Positions 10,764 to 23,215 are shown, counted from the first letter of the stretch. The stretch is 64,000 nt of DNA from Euryodendron excelsum (GCA_033060915.1 CM065390.1:20079001-20143000), one strand, 5' to 3'. Notes: generated from the letters alone by a model not told the origin. Made by a program: numbers and translations.

Positions 10764-12965
10764 TGTTGGTCCAAAAGGCAACCCAAGAGGGGGGTGAATT
10801 GGGTTTTTTAAAGATTAATAACAATTAAAATTAATTAAAATTAATCTAAGTAATGTAACAGTGGTCAATCTATATGCAATGCAATTTAATCAGAGAAAGG
10901 AAGAAAACAGAGCATAAGAAAGAACACACAAATTTACCGAGGTTCAACCACAACCCGTGGTCTACGTTCTCACCCCAAGACCTCATTGAAGTCTTCTTCC
11001 ACTATGTAATCACCTATTACAAATGGACTGCTGATTGACAAAGTGCTCAGCTCACTATACACAAGAACTCCCACCTGAGTTCTTCAATCACCAAGTGGTT
11101 TTGTCCAAGCTCCACTCAAACTTCCAAGAGTTTGCTTTCACAAGAGAACTCTCAAACTCTCAAACTCTCAATTACAAGTGTATAAGAATATATAAGAAAC
11201 TAGCAAACTCTCTAACAAGAGTAGAATTTACAATATGAGCTCACAAGTTGAAGACAAGAAGAATATCAGAGCATATCAGTGAATCAGTCAATTTTTGTCT
11301 CTTATCTCTTCTATAAATGCAGTTGGAAGTTTGTATAAACTTCTGTATTGATTCCATCCGTTAGAGGTTGTTGGGCATCATTAACGCACGTCCAATCCGT
11401 TATAACGTTAAGAAAAACAGTCGTTATATCCAAAGAGTCGGCTCCAGGTTTGTGGAGTCGACACTTTCTGCTTCTACATTTACAAGGTGTTGTTCACTGA
11501 CTTCAAGAGTCCGCTCTTCATATCAATGAGGCGATTCCTTGTTCATTCTGTCTTCACATTTTTTACTTTTGTTGTCATGAGGCCACTCTTCATCTTTAGG
11601 AGTCCACTCTTTGTTCATTCGATCTTCTGCCTTTGACTTCTGTTGTCATGAGGCGATTATTCGTTTTTATGTGTCCGCTCATTGATCATGTCATCTTCAA
11701 GCCTTTGCTTCTGTCTCCATTAGGTGACTCTTTATTTCAATGAGTCCACTCTTTGTCTATTTGGTCTCTAGGCTTTTTGCTTCTGTGCTTAAGAGACAAC
11801 TCTTCATTTTTCATGAGTCCACTCATTGTTCATTTTGTCTTCAAGCCTTTTGCCTTTGTGATCAAGAGGCAACTCCTCATTTCTATGAGTCCCTTCATTG
11901 TCTATTTGGTCTATAAGCCTTTTGCTTATGTAATTAGGAGGCGACTCCTCATTTCCATGAGTCCCCTCATTGTCCAGAAATCTACTTTCTGACTTCTAAT
12001 GATCTAGCTCATCTCAGCACTGATATAAGATCTTCAAGGAGTATTTCTTTGAGGTATTATGATCAATCAAATCTCTTTAACTCATCAGAGTTAACTTCTA
12101 TTCAATTTGGATTGAATCAATCATTGGATATTGATATTCTCTTGACTTTCAAACTATCAGAGTTTTATTAGATCAATGTTCATCTTTTCTTATTCATTTG
12201 CAAAGCTTTTTTCTTTCATTGTAGAACACTATTTTTCAATGCCAGACTTTCTCAACTGCGTAGAGCTTCACAATGCTTTATTTTTTATTTCTTCTTTTTT
12301 ATAGCAATTCTTCTTTTTTTTTTACAAATCACTTCAATGAGACTTTTGCAGGCTTGATAAAATCTCTTCATACATCTAGTCTTCATTGATTCTATATATT
12401 GTAGAAGAATTCTTCACTTGGATTCCATGAAGAGATCAGACAATCATTGTAAGTCTTCTTTCTCAGCAACTTCAATCATATTGTCTTGAATTGATCTTCG
12501 CATACTAGATGAAGTCATCTCTTAAGCATTTCAATCTCTTCAACAATCAATTCCTCTTCAACTGATCTTTGCACCTCTTCAACTAATCTTTTCATATTTT
12601 GATAAAGTCTTCAGTTTATCTTGAGTGCAAATCAAACTCCCTGAGTCTATGCATACTTTGATGAAAGTTTCATTTGAACAACTTCAATCTATTCGAATGT
12701 AAGACATTTGTTTGAAGTGAAGATAGGCGTCAATTCTCTGTTTAGTTTATTGCATAGCTCTTAGAATTCATTGCTTGATCTTGAATTTGTTGTGCATTCT
12801 CTTTGACATGCATTAGACATAAGATTGAACTTTAAGTTTAAATTATGAATTTTGTTAATTTGCACACTAAGTAGATTCATTAGTAAAATAATACTGGGTT
12901 TAGTTATCATCAAAATCAACATGAGAATTAACCTTGAGTTAACAAGGATCAACCTTGAGTCAACA
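10764..12965 (-). repeat. Sirevirus 5' LTR (right copy)
   Basis: A 2,202-bp repeat, TGTTGG...CAACA, matching 1019-3218. It carries the same ~72-bp motif array (about 11520-11985), with more decayed cores. The TATA-like site near 11330 is weaker than in the left copy. Confidence 0.93.
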
Positions 12966-12970
12966 AATGA
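12966..12970. repeat. Right target-site duplication AATGA of the Sirevirus
   Basis: AATGA follows the LTR end CAACA and matches 1014-1018. The hAT reading frame resumes directly after it. Confidence 0.93.
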
Positions 12971-13815
12971 CGTTTAAACAAATCAATTGATGCATTATAA
13001 GCAATAACATTATCAAAAGTAATACTAAAAACTTTATCTAAGATATTATATTCCCTACATACATTTATAATATATTGAAATATATTTGAAGCATTATGAG
13101 GATATTCCATCATTCGAAAAGCAATAATTTTTTTATGCAATAAACAATCAGAGGTAATATAATGTGCAATAACACAAACATAGCAATATTTATTGCAACC
13201 AGTCCATAAATTAGAAGTACAAGAAATTGTTGCACAAAAACTGAAAAATTCAAAAATTAGATTTTGTTTCCATTCATTAAAAACTTTTAAGCAATCACTT
13301 TGAAAAGTAGTTCTAGAAATTTTTTTATAAGAAGGCTGTAAATATGATTTAACAAAATGCTCAAATTTTTTATCATTAAAGAAAGTAAAAGGTTGTTCTG
13401 CCGAAGCTATGTATACAGCCATTCCTTCTCTCATTTTATTTAAGACTATGAAAATGTAGACAAACTGGCATCAGTTGACCTAAGTTGGGATTGTCTAGAG
13501 TCATTACCTTGTTGTTGCTTCAAATAAAAATTCGCATGTCTGGCAAAATGGCCCGCGCCATTATGAAAGCCACAGCTCAAAATTTTTTTTACAAAACTTA
13601 CATATAACTTTTTGTTGAATATTTTCATACACATCTTTTATTTCTTCTATAGTATAATACTTTCATATAGCAGATGTGCGTGCCCTTTTTCCTTTACCTT
13701 TATTAACATGACTGGTTGCCGTGAAATGTGTACTTGACGGTGTAGTTGAACCTATCAAAATCAGCAATATAATCAAAATCTAAATCCTTAAGATTAAAAT
13801 TCACAGGATCCATAT
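12966..13815 (-). pseudogene. hAT-superfamily transposase, N-terminal half (degenerate)
   Basis: Minus strand. A plausible start is at about 13812, 'MDPVNFNLKDLDFD'. A Lys/Arg-rich stretch 'NKGKGKRARTSAI' follows, then a TGA, then a BED-finger remnant (13634-13446) with 'VICKFCKK'- and 'GAGHFARH'-like elements. The catalytic core begins in 13434-12971 with 'MAVYIASAEQPF', 'TSNLWTG', 'VCVIAHYI' and 'KVFSITFDN', all characteristic of plant hAT transposases. The frame runs into the Sirevirus after 'SIDLFKRHL' and resumes at 1018. Stops and shifts show it was already non-coding or decayed afterwards. Confidence 0.88.
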
Positions 13816-14300
13816 TTATAATAAAATGAAATAATGTAATTAAAAATAAAATTTGAATAAAATAATAATAATATAAATATAATACAATTAATATAACAAC
13901 AATAAAACTAGAGTAAGATAATAATAATAATATAAATATGATAATGATACCTCAACCGAATATAGATTATTTGACTTGTAGCAAGATTATAAAAAAAGTG
14001 GTCAAGTGTAAACAAGATAAAGAAAAAGTGAGTAGTTTGTGATTGTAGACAAAGAAATTGTATAAATTGTAGAGAGACTGAATAATTTTGTGAGAAAGAA
14101 TTGAAGTGAGAGTGAGTACTTATAGAAAAAATTGAATAAGTCAATTTATAAAATTATCCCTAAAACTAACCGTCATATAGTTGTTAAGAGGGATAATTTT
14201 GATATTTTTGATGAAAATACACATTTGCCCTTTAAATTAGTTGTTATATAGTTTTTTTTTTGGGGGGGGGGGAGAGAGAGGGGTAATTTTGACATTTAAG
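13816..14300. other. AT-rich upstream region of the hAT element
   Basis: Strongly AT-rich (AATAATAAT-type runs at 13855-13935) with no coding signal. It would be the 5' untranslated part of the hAT element. A G-run (TTTGGGGGGGGGG) with short GA repeats lies at about 14260-14282. Confidence 0.5.
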
Positions 14301-14324
14301 GATACTTTTAAAAAAACTAGTTGT

Positions 14325-14515
14325 TAGTTGTGCTCGTACTCGTGCCTATGTCGTGCTCGTGCACATGCCTATGTCGTGCTGGTGCCTCAACCGTGCCTGT
14401 GCCATACCTTTGAATACTAAGTCGGGCCTGGCCCACGTGCCATGTCGTGCCCGTCACGTGGTGTGGCGTGCAGTGCTAATGACAAGGTATGCCTTACCGA
14501 GCCGACCCGTCTCAC
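14325..14515. repeat. GC-rich CGTGC-repeat block, probable hAT subterminal region
   Basis: An abrupt GC-rich island in AT-rich DNA, made of imperfect repeats of CGTGCC, GTCGTGCTCGTGC and GTGCCTATGTCGTGC. Clusters of GGCACG-like repeats are a known feature of the subterminal regions of plant hAT elements. The position beyond the transposase N-terminus fits a right end. The other end is outside the window, so no terminal inverted repeat or 8-bp TSD could be verified. Confidence 0.5.
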
Positions 14516-14848
14516 TTTATACCTCTAACCTAAACCCTAAAACCCACATCAGTAGACAAAATCTAAGAGAATAAGGGCAAGAAATTCATCATAGTTGGTG
14601 ATTGATGAAATAATCAAACAGTTTATCTTTGGATTTTCAAACCCTATAACGTTGAGAACAAATTACAACAAAACTAACACAAGATCATTCGTTTTTGAGG
14701 TATAAAACAGAACTTCCGGACCCACACACACACAGAGGAGTCTCTGCAAATTTCAAACCCCATAATCTTGAGAACAAATTACAATAGAACAAAAAGAAAT
14801 AATACAAGATCATTCGTTTTTTAAAGTATAAAATGGACCTTACACACA

Positions 14849-14852
<4 letters not shown>
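14516..14852. other. Non-coding stretch with an internal near-duplication
   Basis: Two similar passages ('TTCAAACCC(T/C)ATAA' followed by 'GAGAACAAATTACAA') begin at about 14637 and 14753. Both lead into a 'GATCATTCGTTTTT' phrase, a local tandem duplication of about 115 bp. No gene seen. Confidence 0.5.

Positions 14853-14910
<58 letters not shown>
14853..14910. repeat. GA microsatellite (~29 repeats)
   Basis: An almost pure GA run preceded by an ACACAC stretch. A second GA run is at 14979-15006. Confidence 0.95.
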
Positions 14911-14913
<3 letters not shown>

Positions 14914-14974
14914 GAGACTCTGATTTGCAGATGCTTTGTTGTCCCCCAAGTGCAGAATTCTTCAATTTCAATTC

Positions 14975-14978
<4 letters not shown>

Positions 14979-15006
<28 letters not shown>
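14979..15006. repeat. GA microsatellite (~14 repeats)
   Basis: Pure GA run shortly after the larger one at 14853-14910. Confidence 0.95.
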
Positions 15007-15007
<1 letters not shown>

Positions 15008-16950
15008 CCTATACTCTGCACGTGTGCAACTATTAGCAGAGATGGTGGTCGTCGTAGTGTATTAAATCACCAAAAATGATGATTTGATCTGTAAGTGACG
15101 ATTCGATCAGAAGTCTTAAGAAAGGTTAATATAGTAAAGAACAATTGCGTTACATCAAATGGCTTACAATATATGCACATAGAAAAACTCCCTTACTCGA
15201 TTTGCAAAAGAATAATGAGTAATTTATAAATAAAATCTTGTTCGAATAGGGCTTACATAATTTAGAATTCGCAGAAAAGAAGCAAAAGGAGAACCTAGAT
15301 AGAAAGAGATTGACCTTTCTTTGGCCAGTCAAAGTCACCTTTGGAGATGAGAGAGAATTAGAGCATAGGGATTTGGCAGGTCTCGACGGTCAATAGAGGG
15401 TGAGGAAACAATGAAGGTCAGGGGGCTTTCAAACAAGAGTGCTTGAACGAACAGAGGAACCGAGGCTTCGAATTAGGGTTTCAAATATAGGGCAGAGATT
15501 CAAACAGAGGGTGAGGGTTCTGGTGGTCATCTTGCTTGCTCTTTACCTTGATCTTCTATTACTCTGAATGGGGGTTTGCGTATACAGAATGGGTTCTGGT
15601 CTTCTTACGACTTTTTAACCACAAATAAATAGGAGCAATTGATATAGACGAAAAGTTACTCTATTCGGTGCTCCAGAGTGTTATTCTTAAGAGAGATAGA
15701 AGATTAATTGTATTAGAAAGTATGTTTCAATTTTTTTTCTTTTGTTTCTGATATGAAGTTGCTAATTGAAGTACATATCATGCATGATCAAATTAACCCC
15801 GTAAATTATTCAACACTTGATATAGATCGTCTGAAATTATCATACTAACTAGAAAATTCTTTTTGATGAGATGGATTTCGTTTTAGGAAAAAGTGATAAA
15901 AACTCTCACAGAATTATTAGAAAACTTTTCAAGTAATGTCTTCGGAGAATCTTAAAAACTCTAATAGAATTTTTTTTTTTTAAAAATAGCAAGAAAGAAA
16001 CTCTTAAGAAATGTTGACAAAATCTTCAATAAACATATTTTACATTATTTAAACTATTTTTCCATGCTCTCCATGCTTATTTTTAAGAAATATAGGTAAT
16101 TGTTTTTCAGGTTCTTTTTATATTATTTAGCATTAATATTTAATTGATTGTGAAAGGATTCTAATGTTTTGTCATACTATTCTCACAAAATTATTTGACC
16201 GTATAGTCCATTCATTTCACACCCCCTATCTTGCTTTTATAATTTCAAAAATTCTGATAATGTTTTCTACGCAAAAATTTTGCTATATGTGTATAAATCC
16301 TCCAAGTTCGTTTAAAACATTTGCGCATTGCAAAAGCATGGTTGGTTTTGTTTCAAAAAGCATTAGACTTTTCTTCCATTCAACTTAAGGCACTTATCCA
16401 TTGGATCGTAACGTTGGTTTGGATTGGATCAAAAGTCCCCAGTTTTTCTTTTTCTATAACTACTTGCTTTTATATCAAATTTCAAAAGCACTTATTCGTT
16501 GCTTTATATCTCTCTAAGCTTTCTAAATTCTCTTTTGTTTGGCTCTTATGTCAACAAAGTCCTCCCAATACTTCAATGACAAAGACTAAAATTAGCTTTA
16601 TTTCAACAGTATATATTTTGCCTATCATCTACTCTTTCAATTTATCTCTGCATGGGCTATGATTTTAGAATAAACTATTTTTGGTAAACCATGAAAAACT
16701 AAGAATTTCTTTTGGTATGTTTCGTAATGCTTCTCGATATGCTTTTTTAAGAAACAAAACAAAATTTTGTTGGTCAAATCTCAATGTTACCACACGTGAT
16801 TTAACTAAAGCACTAATTACTTCAACAATGCTAACAAATATTCTCAAACTTTAAACCTCATTTGAACAAAAATATCATTGAAGATAATGAATTGGTCAAT
16901 ATTCAGATACTCATCTCCAAAGTAGATGCATAGAAAAATGAGAATTAGTA
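15007..16950. other. Anonymous non-coding DNA with a possible minus-strand gene leader
   Basis: No convincing coding frame. On the minus strand near 15465-15490 there is a GAAACCCTAATTCG phrase, typical of plant 5' leaders, followed by GC-richer sequence to about 15330. A 62-residue frame at 15338-15150 has no recognisable features. Bases 15700-16900 are AT-rich with no support for a gene. Confidence 0.4.
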
Positions 16951-17160
16951 AAATAACAATGAAGACAATTTTTCTATTCAACCATACCTTCAGCGAAAAC
17001 CCCTAAATTTCAGAGTTATCAAAACTATATAAATTAAATACGGACAAGATTGATTCAAACATAAAATTATACATATGAGAGAGAGGTAACTATGCATACA
17101 TATATATGTGTGTATATATATGTAGTAGAATGTTAGAGTGGAGTAGGGTTACCTGGTCGT

Positions 17161-17199
<39 letters not shown>

Positions 17200-17664
17200 A
17201 GTGAGATGTGAGATTAAGTGGAAGAGCTGAGCAGTAAACCACCCATAGAGAGAGAGAGGAGAAGGGATTTCGGCTTTCTTAAAACTAGTGATAGTATGCT
17301 ACAGGAGTCAAGAAGTGAAATAACAATGAAGACAATTTTTCTATGCTGCCATACCATCCAAACGCTTCAGCGAAAGCCCCTAAATTTTAGAGTTATCAAA
17401 ACTGTGTACATTCAACACAGACAACATTGATTCAAACATAAAATTGTACATATGAGAGAGAGGTAACTATGCATATATATGTGTGTGTATATATATAGTA
17501 GAATGTCAGGGTGGAGTAGGGTTACCTGATAATCGGAGGAGAGAGAGAGATGTGAGATTAAGTTGAAGAGCTAAGCAGTAAACCAACCACAGAGAGTGAG
17601 AGAGGAGAAGGGATTTTGGCTTTCCCAAAACTAGTGATAGTATGCTACAGGAGTCAAGAAGTGA
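16951..17664. repeat. Two-copy tandem duplication, unit ~347-367 bp
   Basis: AAATAACAATGAAGAC starts a unit at 16951 that recurs at 17318. Both units contain the CTTCAGCGAAA, ATACATATGAGAGAGAGG, TATATGTGTGTATATATA, GGAGTAGGGTTACCTG and GATGTGAGATTAAGT phrases in order. A third copy starts with GTGAAGAACT near 17660 but breaks off. Unit 1 has a long GA run (17162-17195) that is shorter in unit 2. No coding content. Confidence 0.88.
17162..17195. repeat. GA microsatellite inside the tandem duplication
   Basis: GA run in unit 1 of the 16951-17664 duplication. It is expanded relative to the same place in unit 2 (about 17536-17550). Confidence 0.92.
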
Positions 17665-17696
17665 AGAACTATCGAACTGTGGAACTTTTTGGGGCC

Positions 17697-17717
17697 GGGG
17701 GGGGGGGGGGGGGGGGT
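17697..17717. repeat. Poly-G run
   Basis: GGGGCC followed by about 19 G, then GA repeats. The Gly/Arg-rich open frames around it (17616-18093) are produced by the homopolymer and are not called genes. Confidence 0.9.
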
Positions 17718-19456
17718 GGAGGAGAGAGAGAGAGAGAGGGTCCGGTTGCTCTGTTTATTTATTTCCTTTTCCTCGTGGTCTTCTTTTTGTGCTATCTACA
17801 ACAACAAACAGAGAGAGAGGGAGAGAGGGCGAGTGTGTGTGCAGCTAGAGTTTGCTCGTTCGATTCAGGAGACACTGATTGATTGGAAAAATAGTCAAGA
17901 CGTCCAAGTTTGGTTGCTAGAAAAGAAAAAAAGAATACAAAAATCCGTTGGGTTAATTTTTCGTTTTTTGAAATTCAATAGAATCATGTTTGATAGATTG
18001 GTTCCAGAAACTATTTTTGTTGAAACTGCTTTGGTAAGCTGGTTCCTGAACTTATTTTCGAAATTTTTTTCAAAAAACACTTTAGTTTTGTGAGCTATTA
18101 AAAAAATATTTTCTGAATTTCTGAAATTGTTTTCATACGAAAATAAAAACGATATGAAAATGATGGTGTTTTTTATAGTTTCATTTTTTTATTTTTTGAG
18201 AGCAAAAAAAACGAACAATTTTCAAATTTTTTGATTCCAAAAATATGAAAAACAAAATTGAAACTGAAATTGAGATCGAGACCAAAGAGAGCTTTAAGAG
18301 TTTTATTGGGACTCAAATGGACCTCCTATAGGTCTAATTTTATCTAGGGGGAAGTGGGTCTTCGACTCTCGGGAGTAAGGAATTATGCAATAAAACCACC
18401 CCCTATTTTAGCATACATTACATTATGATATTTTTAATATTGTAATAATGAATAATATTATGTAGATATTACGTATTATATGCATACAATTTTCTAATAT
18501 ACTATTACATATTATGTCACATTATAATAATGCGATATTATATGATATAATATTGTAAAATATGTCGTATTACATTATATTATGTTATATATTCATATTT
18601 ATTATATATAATATTACTATTTGTTAAAATCGAGGTGAACAAATTAGTTACCATTAAAATTGATCTTTTTTCATAGTTGAATATCAATATTGTGAAAAGC
18701 TCTCGGTATCATAGTCATTCCCTTTATTAAAAACAAATCAATTTATTGGAATGTTAGTAAAGCTTGTTACCATGAATCAAGTGAACATAAATCATGCCCA
18801 TTGTTTCAAAGGAACACGTCATGAGGCAAATGTGCCTCAATCCTTCATTCATCGTAATTTGTCTCATAAAACAAAATGAGATGTATTTTCTTAATTGTGA
18901 TTATGAAAAAAAATCCAATATATTTAAAATGTATCAATCAAGAGGAATAATGTTGCTTGTCACCATGCTATATGGCAGCACGTGTCCTCCTTGAGCCACA
19001 TTCCTCTATTTCATTATAATACAAGCATGCTTGGTATGATCTACATTGTAACCCGACCTGGTAATCCAGCATTCCTGAATTGGGTAATCTGATTATTGCA
19101 AAACTAAATATAATTAAACTCATCAAATCCGATTATAGACCCGATCCAATTCGATTTGAACAAGTTATAACTTTATTTTTAACATATCAACAATATATTT
19201 AATATATGATTTTTCATCAAATTAAAAATGTCAAAATGATAAGTATGTTATCTGTACTGTAATTGTACTTCATATTAATTCCGCAGAAAGAGAGAGAGCA
19301 GCTTTATCATTGTCAAGAATTACTTAAAGGGTCATTCATTGAAAAATAAATAATGCGAAAGCAGCCATTTAATTATTTTCCATTGTTTGGTTGGTTCTTT
19401 ATTTTTAATCTTAACTTCTAGGTCTGTAGAAATACTCAAAAGATTTAAAAACTATC
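17718..19456. other. Non-coding DNA including an AT-rich low-complexity block
   Basis: No gene supported. Bases 17960-18260 share phrases with 20340-20620 (GG(A/T)TCC near GAAAC, then TATGAAAATG), which suggests two copies of an anonymous dispersed repeat. Bases 18400-18620 are low-complexity sequence of repeated ATATTA/ATTATAT words. Confidence 0.45.
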
Positions 19457-19763
19457 GGTCGATTTGGTAAAGCTTATTTCAATTGTTTTGGCTTATAAAT
19501 CAAAAAGTTAAAAAGAATTTATTTTTTTTACTTTTATAAGTTAGAGATAAGAAAAAAGCAAAAAGCTAAAATTTTTTTTTTAGTTCTTTTGCTTTTACAT
19601 GCTAGCAATAAGGAGAAAAGCAGAAAGCCAAAAAAAATATTTTATTTTCTTACTTTTATAAGCTAGAGATAAAAAAAACAAAAAACAAAAAAAGTAAAAA
19701 AATAATAATTTTTCTACTTATAAGTTAAAAAAAAAATTAAGCTAAAAACTCTACCAAACGGCC
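19457..19763. mobile_element. MITE, hAT-like (307 bp)
   Basis: Ends are inverted copies: GGTCGATTTGGTAAAGCTT on the left; the right end read in reverse is GGCCGTTTGGTAGAGTTTT. The flanks AAACTATC (19449-19456) and AAACTGAC (19764-19771) match 6 of 8, consistent with an old 8-bp duplication. Inside are A/T-rich runs with repeated CTTTTATAAGCTAGAGATAA phrases. A related element is at 35009-35242. Confidence 0.68.
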
Positions 19764-20642
19764 AAACTGACTATTTGCATAACCATTAAAAACAAGAAGC
19801 TCAAATGATAGATACCAGAGAGAGAGAGAGAGAGAGAGGCCTACAAAATGAAGCATTGGTAGAGACATCTTGCTTCACCTACAAGCAATTCTCCTTTTCC
19901 CATTTGGGAACTCACTCAAACTGATGTTACGCCCTTTAAATCATTGCAGCATAGAAGAAATCTTGGCTGCTTTTAATTTTTTTGTTTTTTGACTAATGGA
20001 GCTGGTAATTGCTTTCATTATATTAGAATCAGAATTGGGGTGCATATTTTCTTTTTCCTTTTTTTTTTCGTTTTTGCAAAAAAATTCCTTCCAGACGAGG
20101 GATTAAGAGGGAAAGTCAATTTTATTTTTTTGGTTCCTTTTCCTCCTTTTCATTCATTAGTTGGAATTAAACCGTTGTAATAAACCCTGAATCAAGCTAA
20201 AAACCCAGCCACAAGCCAATACAACTTTCGTACCGTCAATGAAGAGACTACTAACTGATTTCAGTTTTGCAAACAATCATGCTTAAGTATATTGAGCAGA
20301 CTCTTTTTCATTTTCTCAAAATTTGCCACAACCGCATCTGAAAAACTGTTTTTGGAAACTGTTTTTGCCCAGATCATATTTGATGAACCGGTTCCACTTC
20401 TTCTTTTTTAAAATTTTTGTAGAAAAAATATCCCATTTTTAAGAACAAAAAGAATGTTTGTTTCTAAATTTCTGGACCGTTTTTATATGAAAATGGAAAA
20501 TGTCTGAAAATGATAGTATTTTGTTTGGTGCCATTTTTTTTTTTTTTGTATTTTGTACTTTTTGTTTCTAAACACGAGAAAATAAAAATGAAAATAAAAC
20601 AAAAATGGATTCAATGACACTAGTTTGATTATGCTTAGATGA
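19764..20642. other. Non-coding DNA
   Basis: A short GA run at about 19819-19838, T-rich stretches, and the second copy of the repeat shared with 17960-18260. No coding signal. Confidence 0.45.
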
Positions 20643-20647
20643 GTAAG
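20643..20647. repeat. Left TSD GTAAG of the gypsy-like element
   Basis: GTAAG directly before LTR start 20648. It recurs at 29792-29796 directly after the second LTR. Confidence 0.88.
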
Positions 20648-21991
20648 TGATTGTGCTTCAAAAGTACAATTATAAGACCTTAACTTGTGTTTTGTTACCC
20701 TTAATTGAGGATTCTATTATCTCTTTAGTTATATTCTAGTACTAATTAAGTCTATTTTGATTTTTATAGGAAATGGAGCTAAAAAGGTGCTTAGAAGTTT
20801 ACCACTGAAGTCATTGCTAGGACACTGTTTGGACTATGGTTAGAGATTCAATGAGTTGTTTTGGTCACTATAATGGTTATTCAAATGCCATTTGGATGTT
20901 GAAAGATGGTCGTTCGAATGACCATAAATGCACTATTTTGGTCGTTCGGATGATGAACGAAGGATTTCTCAATATCTCATATCTCATCGTTCGGACGTTG
21001 AAAAATGCACTATTTTGGTCGTTTGGACGACGACCTAGCACAACTTCGAATTTTATTGTTTTCTTGTTAGTTTAGGACTTCGGACTTAATTATATGTATT
21101 TGTAAGTAAACCCCAAGGGGGGGGGGGGACATTTTTCAAGGTTTTAGGAGTAATTTAAGAGTAAATTAGAGTAGTTTCTTCATAGTTTCCTATAATTTTT
21201 CCAATTCTTGTATTCAAAATTCATAGTTTTAATATATTTTCAATACAACTTTGCGTATCTATAATTATGATGAATAGCTAGATTCTATCTTGGAATCAAT
21301 TGTGAATATCAATTGAAGATCTTGGATGAATAATGAAAATAAATTGGATTTCACTATTTAAATCTTCCTTTTCTTAATTCTTTAGGATCAAACCCTAAAT
21401 ATTTACGAAAACTTAGATAGTTTATTATGTTCGGTAATACTTATACATGAACTTGTGTTTAGTATATACACTACACAAATCGATGGTATGCGTCTTTAAT
21501 TCTAAAACTGATTAAATCTAGAGTAGATATTTACAAAAATCTAGATGTTTGATTATGCTTGGTAACAAGTCGATAGTATGCATCTATGATTCTAAACTTT
21601 ATTTATTCTACGTTTGATTGTTAAAGAATAGTTGTTTTTCTCACTAAATCTTTCGAATCAAAGACTCATGACATAGTCACGACATAATCAATGATTTGAG
21701 TTATCAAAAGCACCTTCATTGGAATTCCGAGTGAAGCGATTGACTGGATTAATTGGTTTCAAAACTTTATTTTATTATTTTTATATTTTAGTTTAGAAAA
21801 ATCAAATCATTTCTTCAAACTAATTTATTTTTATTTTATTGGAGTATTTTCATGAGAGTTATGACCTAAGGTGAGTTTTTCTTAAATACGCTAGCTCTCT
21901 TTCCTATGGAACGATCTCGGATTTTCGAATATTATCATTGCATCACAACCACATACTGGCAGATTTCAATCACACTATTTTGGAGTGATAA
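20648..21991 (+). repeat. 5' LTR of the gypsy-like element
   Basis: Starts TGATTGT and aligns with 28485-29791 along its length, including the 'GGTCGTTCGGATGATG' phrase, a G-run at about 21117-21129, and the 'AATCGATGGTATGC' phrases. It ends GTGATAA just before the primer site. Confidence 0.88.
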
Positions 21992-21996
21992 GTTTT

Positions 21997-22014
21997 TGGC
22001 GTCGTTGTCAGGGA
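21997..22014 (+). other. Primer binding site, tRNA-Asp type (decayed)
   Basis: TGGCGTCGTTGTCAGGGA starts 5 bp after the LTR. The common plant gypsy form TGGCGCCGTTGCCGGGGA is complementary to the 3' end of tRNA-Asp. Three transitions separate the two. A better-preserved copy, TGGCGCCATTGCCAGGAA, is at 31494. Confidence 0.78.
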
Positions 22015-23215
22015 AGCTGCATTCTACATTGGTGGATGAGCCTTGGAGATTTTGTTTTGGAGGAAGCAATTCACCATTATTTTACAAATACGAAGGAACT
22101 CAATAGCTCGTTTGGATAACTTCGTTTCATCTTTTGTTTTAAGCACTTATTTTTGTTTTTCTTTTGGTTACATTGGGTTGGTACATCTTTGTTGTGAGAT
22201 TGGGAGGATAGGTTGCTTTCATACACTTGTTGGTTGGTCTTGCATACATATTATTTACGGATTATCCTTAGAATAGTCCTTATTCATACATAACACAACC
22301 ACAAGATTATTATCCACCTCTAAACTATTCGGGGTGGAGCTCTCCAACTTCGCCATATGCTTCTTATGAACAACCACCACAATAATCGTACTACCATGCA
22401 CCACCTTCATCTTCACCATATGCTTATAATTCATATACACCTTTTACTTTACCTTACACATTTCACGAGACATATCCTTCATCATCTTATTAACCTTTTG
22501 TAGAAAATCAAGATAACATACATTCATCTTACATGCCATATCACATAGGTATGTCCTCGGGGTGCAAGGATACTAATAAAGAGGCACAACCTGACGCTAT
22601 TGCACAAATTCGTCGAGAATTAAATAAACTAACTCAACAGTTGGCCCTGTTAACACAACAGGCAATGAATCATGAGAAGAAAGAGCTTGCAACTTAACCT
22701 TGAGAGGATCCTATATATGAGATGTTCATGATTCCATATATGAGTAGTCATGACCAAGGTCTCTCCTTTATTGCCCTTGAGACTGAACACGAAATAGAGA
22801 ACATCAACGTTTTCGAGGAGACTAATCCAAGAGAAGACGTTCTTATGGTGGACCATGATAAGGAGAGGACATGTAACGAGTTGTTATTCTTCCCCGGTTG
22901 TTTGATCCAAGGGAAGTTATGCCTATTATTAACGAAGTGAAGGAGGAGATGCATTTAGAGGATGAGAGAGAAGGATTTGAGAGAGAGGAGTCTCAGTGTG
23001 GGGATTCCATAAAAAAGACAGACGTAGGCCTTACCACGCCGATCATGCAAGAGACTTCATACATTCTTCATACATTAAAAACTTGCATGACAGTGTTGTA
23101 CGACATTGGATTCAATATATGTACTTATACATATTTATTACTTGTGAACTCATTACTAATGGTAAATGGTAAGTGGCTCCATGCGTTGAAACACCCTCGA
23201 TGTGGTGTTGGATAG
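22015..23215 (+). pseudogene. Degenerate gag-like region of the gypsy-like element
   Basis: Bases 22290-22500 in one frame encode a Pro/Ser/Tyr-rich low-complexity stretch with 'QDYYPPLNYSGWSSP'. It is followed by 'IRRELNKLTQQLALLTQQ' near 22608-22660, a short amphipathic helix. This resembles the region after the gag core in Athila/Tat-like elements. Stops occur in every frame, and no zinc knuckle, protease or RT motif follows. The identification as gag-like is tentative and rests mainly on context. Confidence 0.4.

Larger units (their letters stand above)
1019..12965 (-). mobile_element. Full-length Ty1/copia Sirevirus retrotransposon inserted in the hAT gene
   Basis: An 11,947-bp LTR retrotransposon in minus orientation. 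Order in its own sense is: 5' LTR (10764-12965), a decayed tRNA-Met-type primer site, gag with two zinc knuckles, protease, integrase, reverse transcriptase, RNase H, an extra envelope-like ORF, polypurine tracts, and 3' LTR (1019-3218). Large LTRs, the extra ORF after pol, and an AAAAAGGGGGAGAT-type tract beside the 3' LTR are known Sirevirus traits. LTRs start TGTTG and end CAACA (CAATA in the left copy). Sampled LTR segments differ by about 3-8%, mostly transitions. Stops and catalytic-residue changes make it non-autonomous now. Confidence 0.93.

Noticed and set aside
17616..18093. Overlapping Gly/Arg-rich open frames
   Set aside because: Created by a poly-G run and GA repeats in three frames. 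No protein-like composition beyond them.
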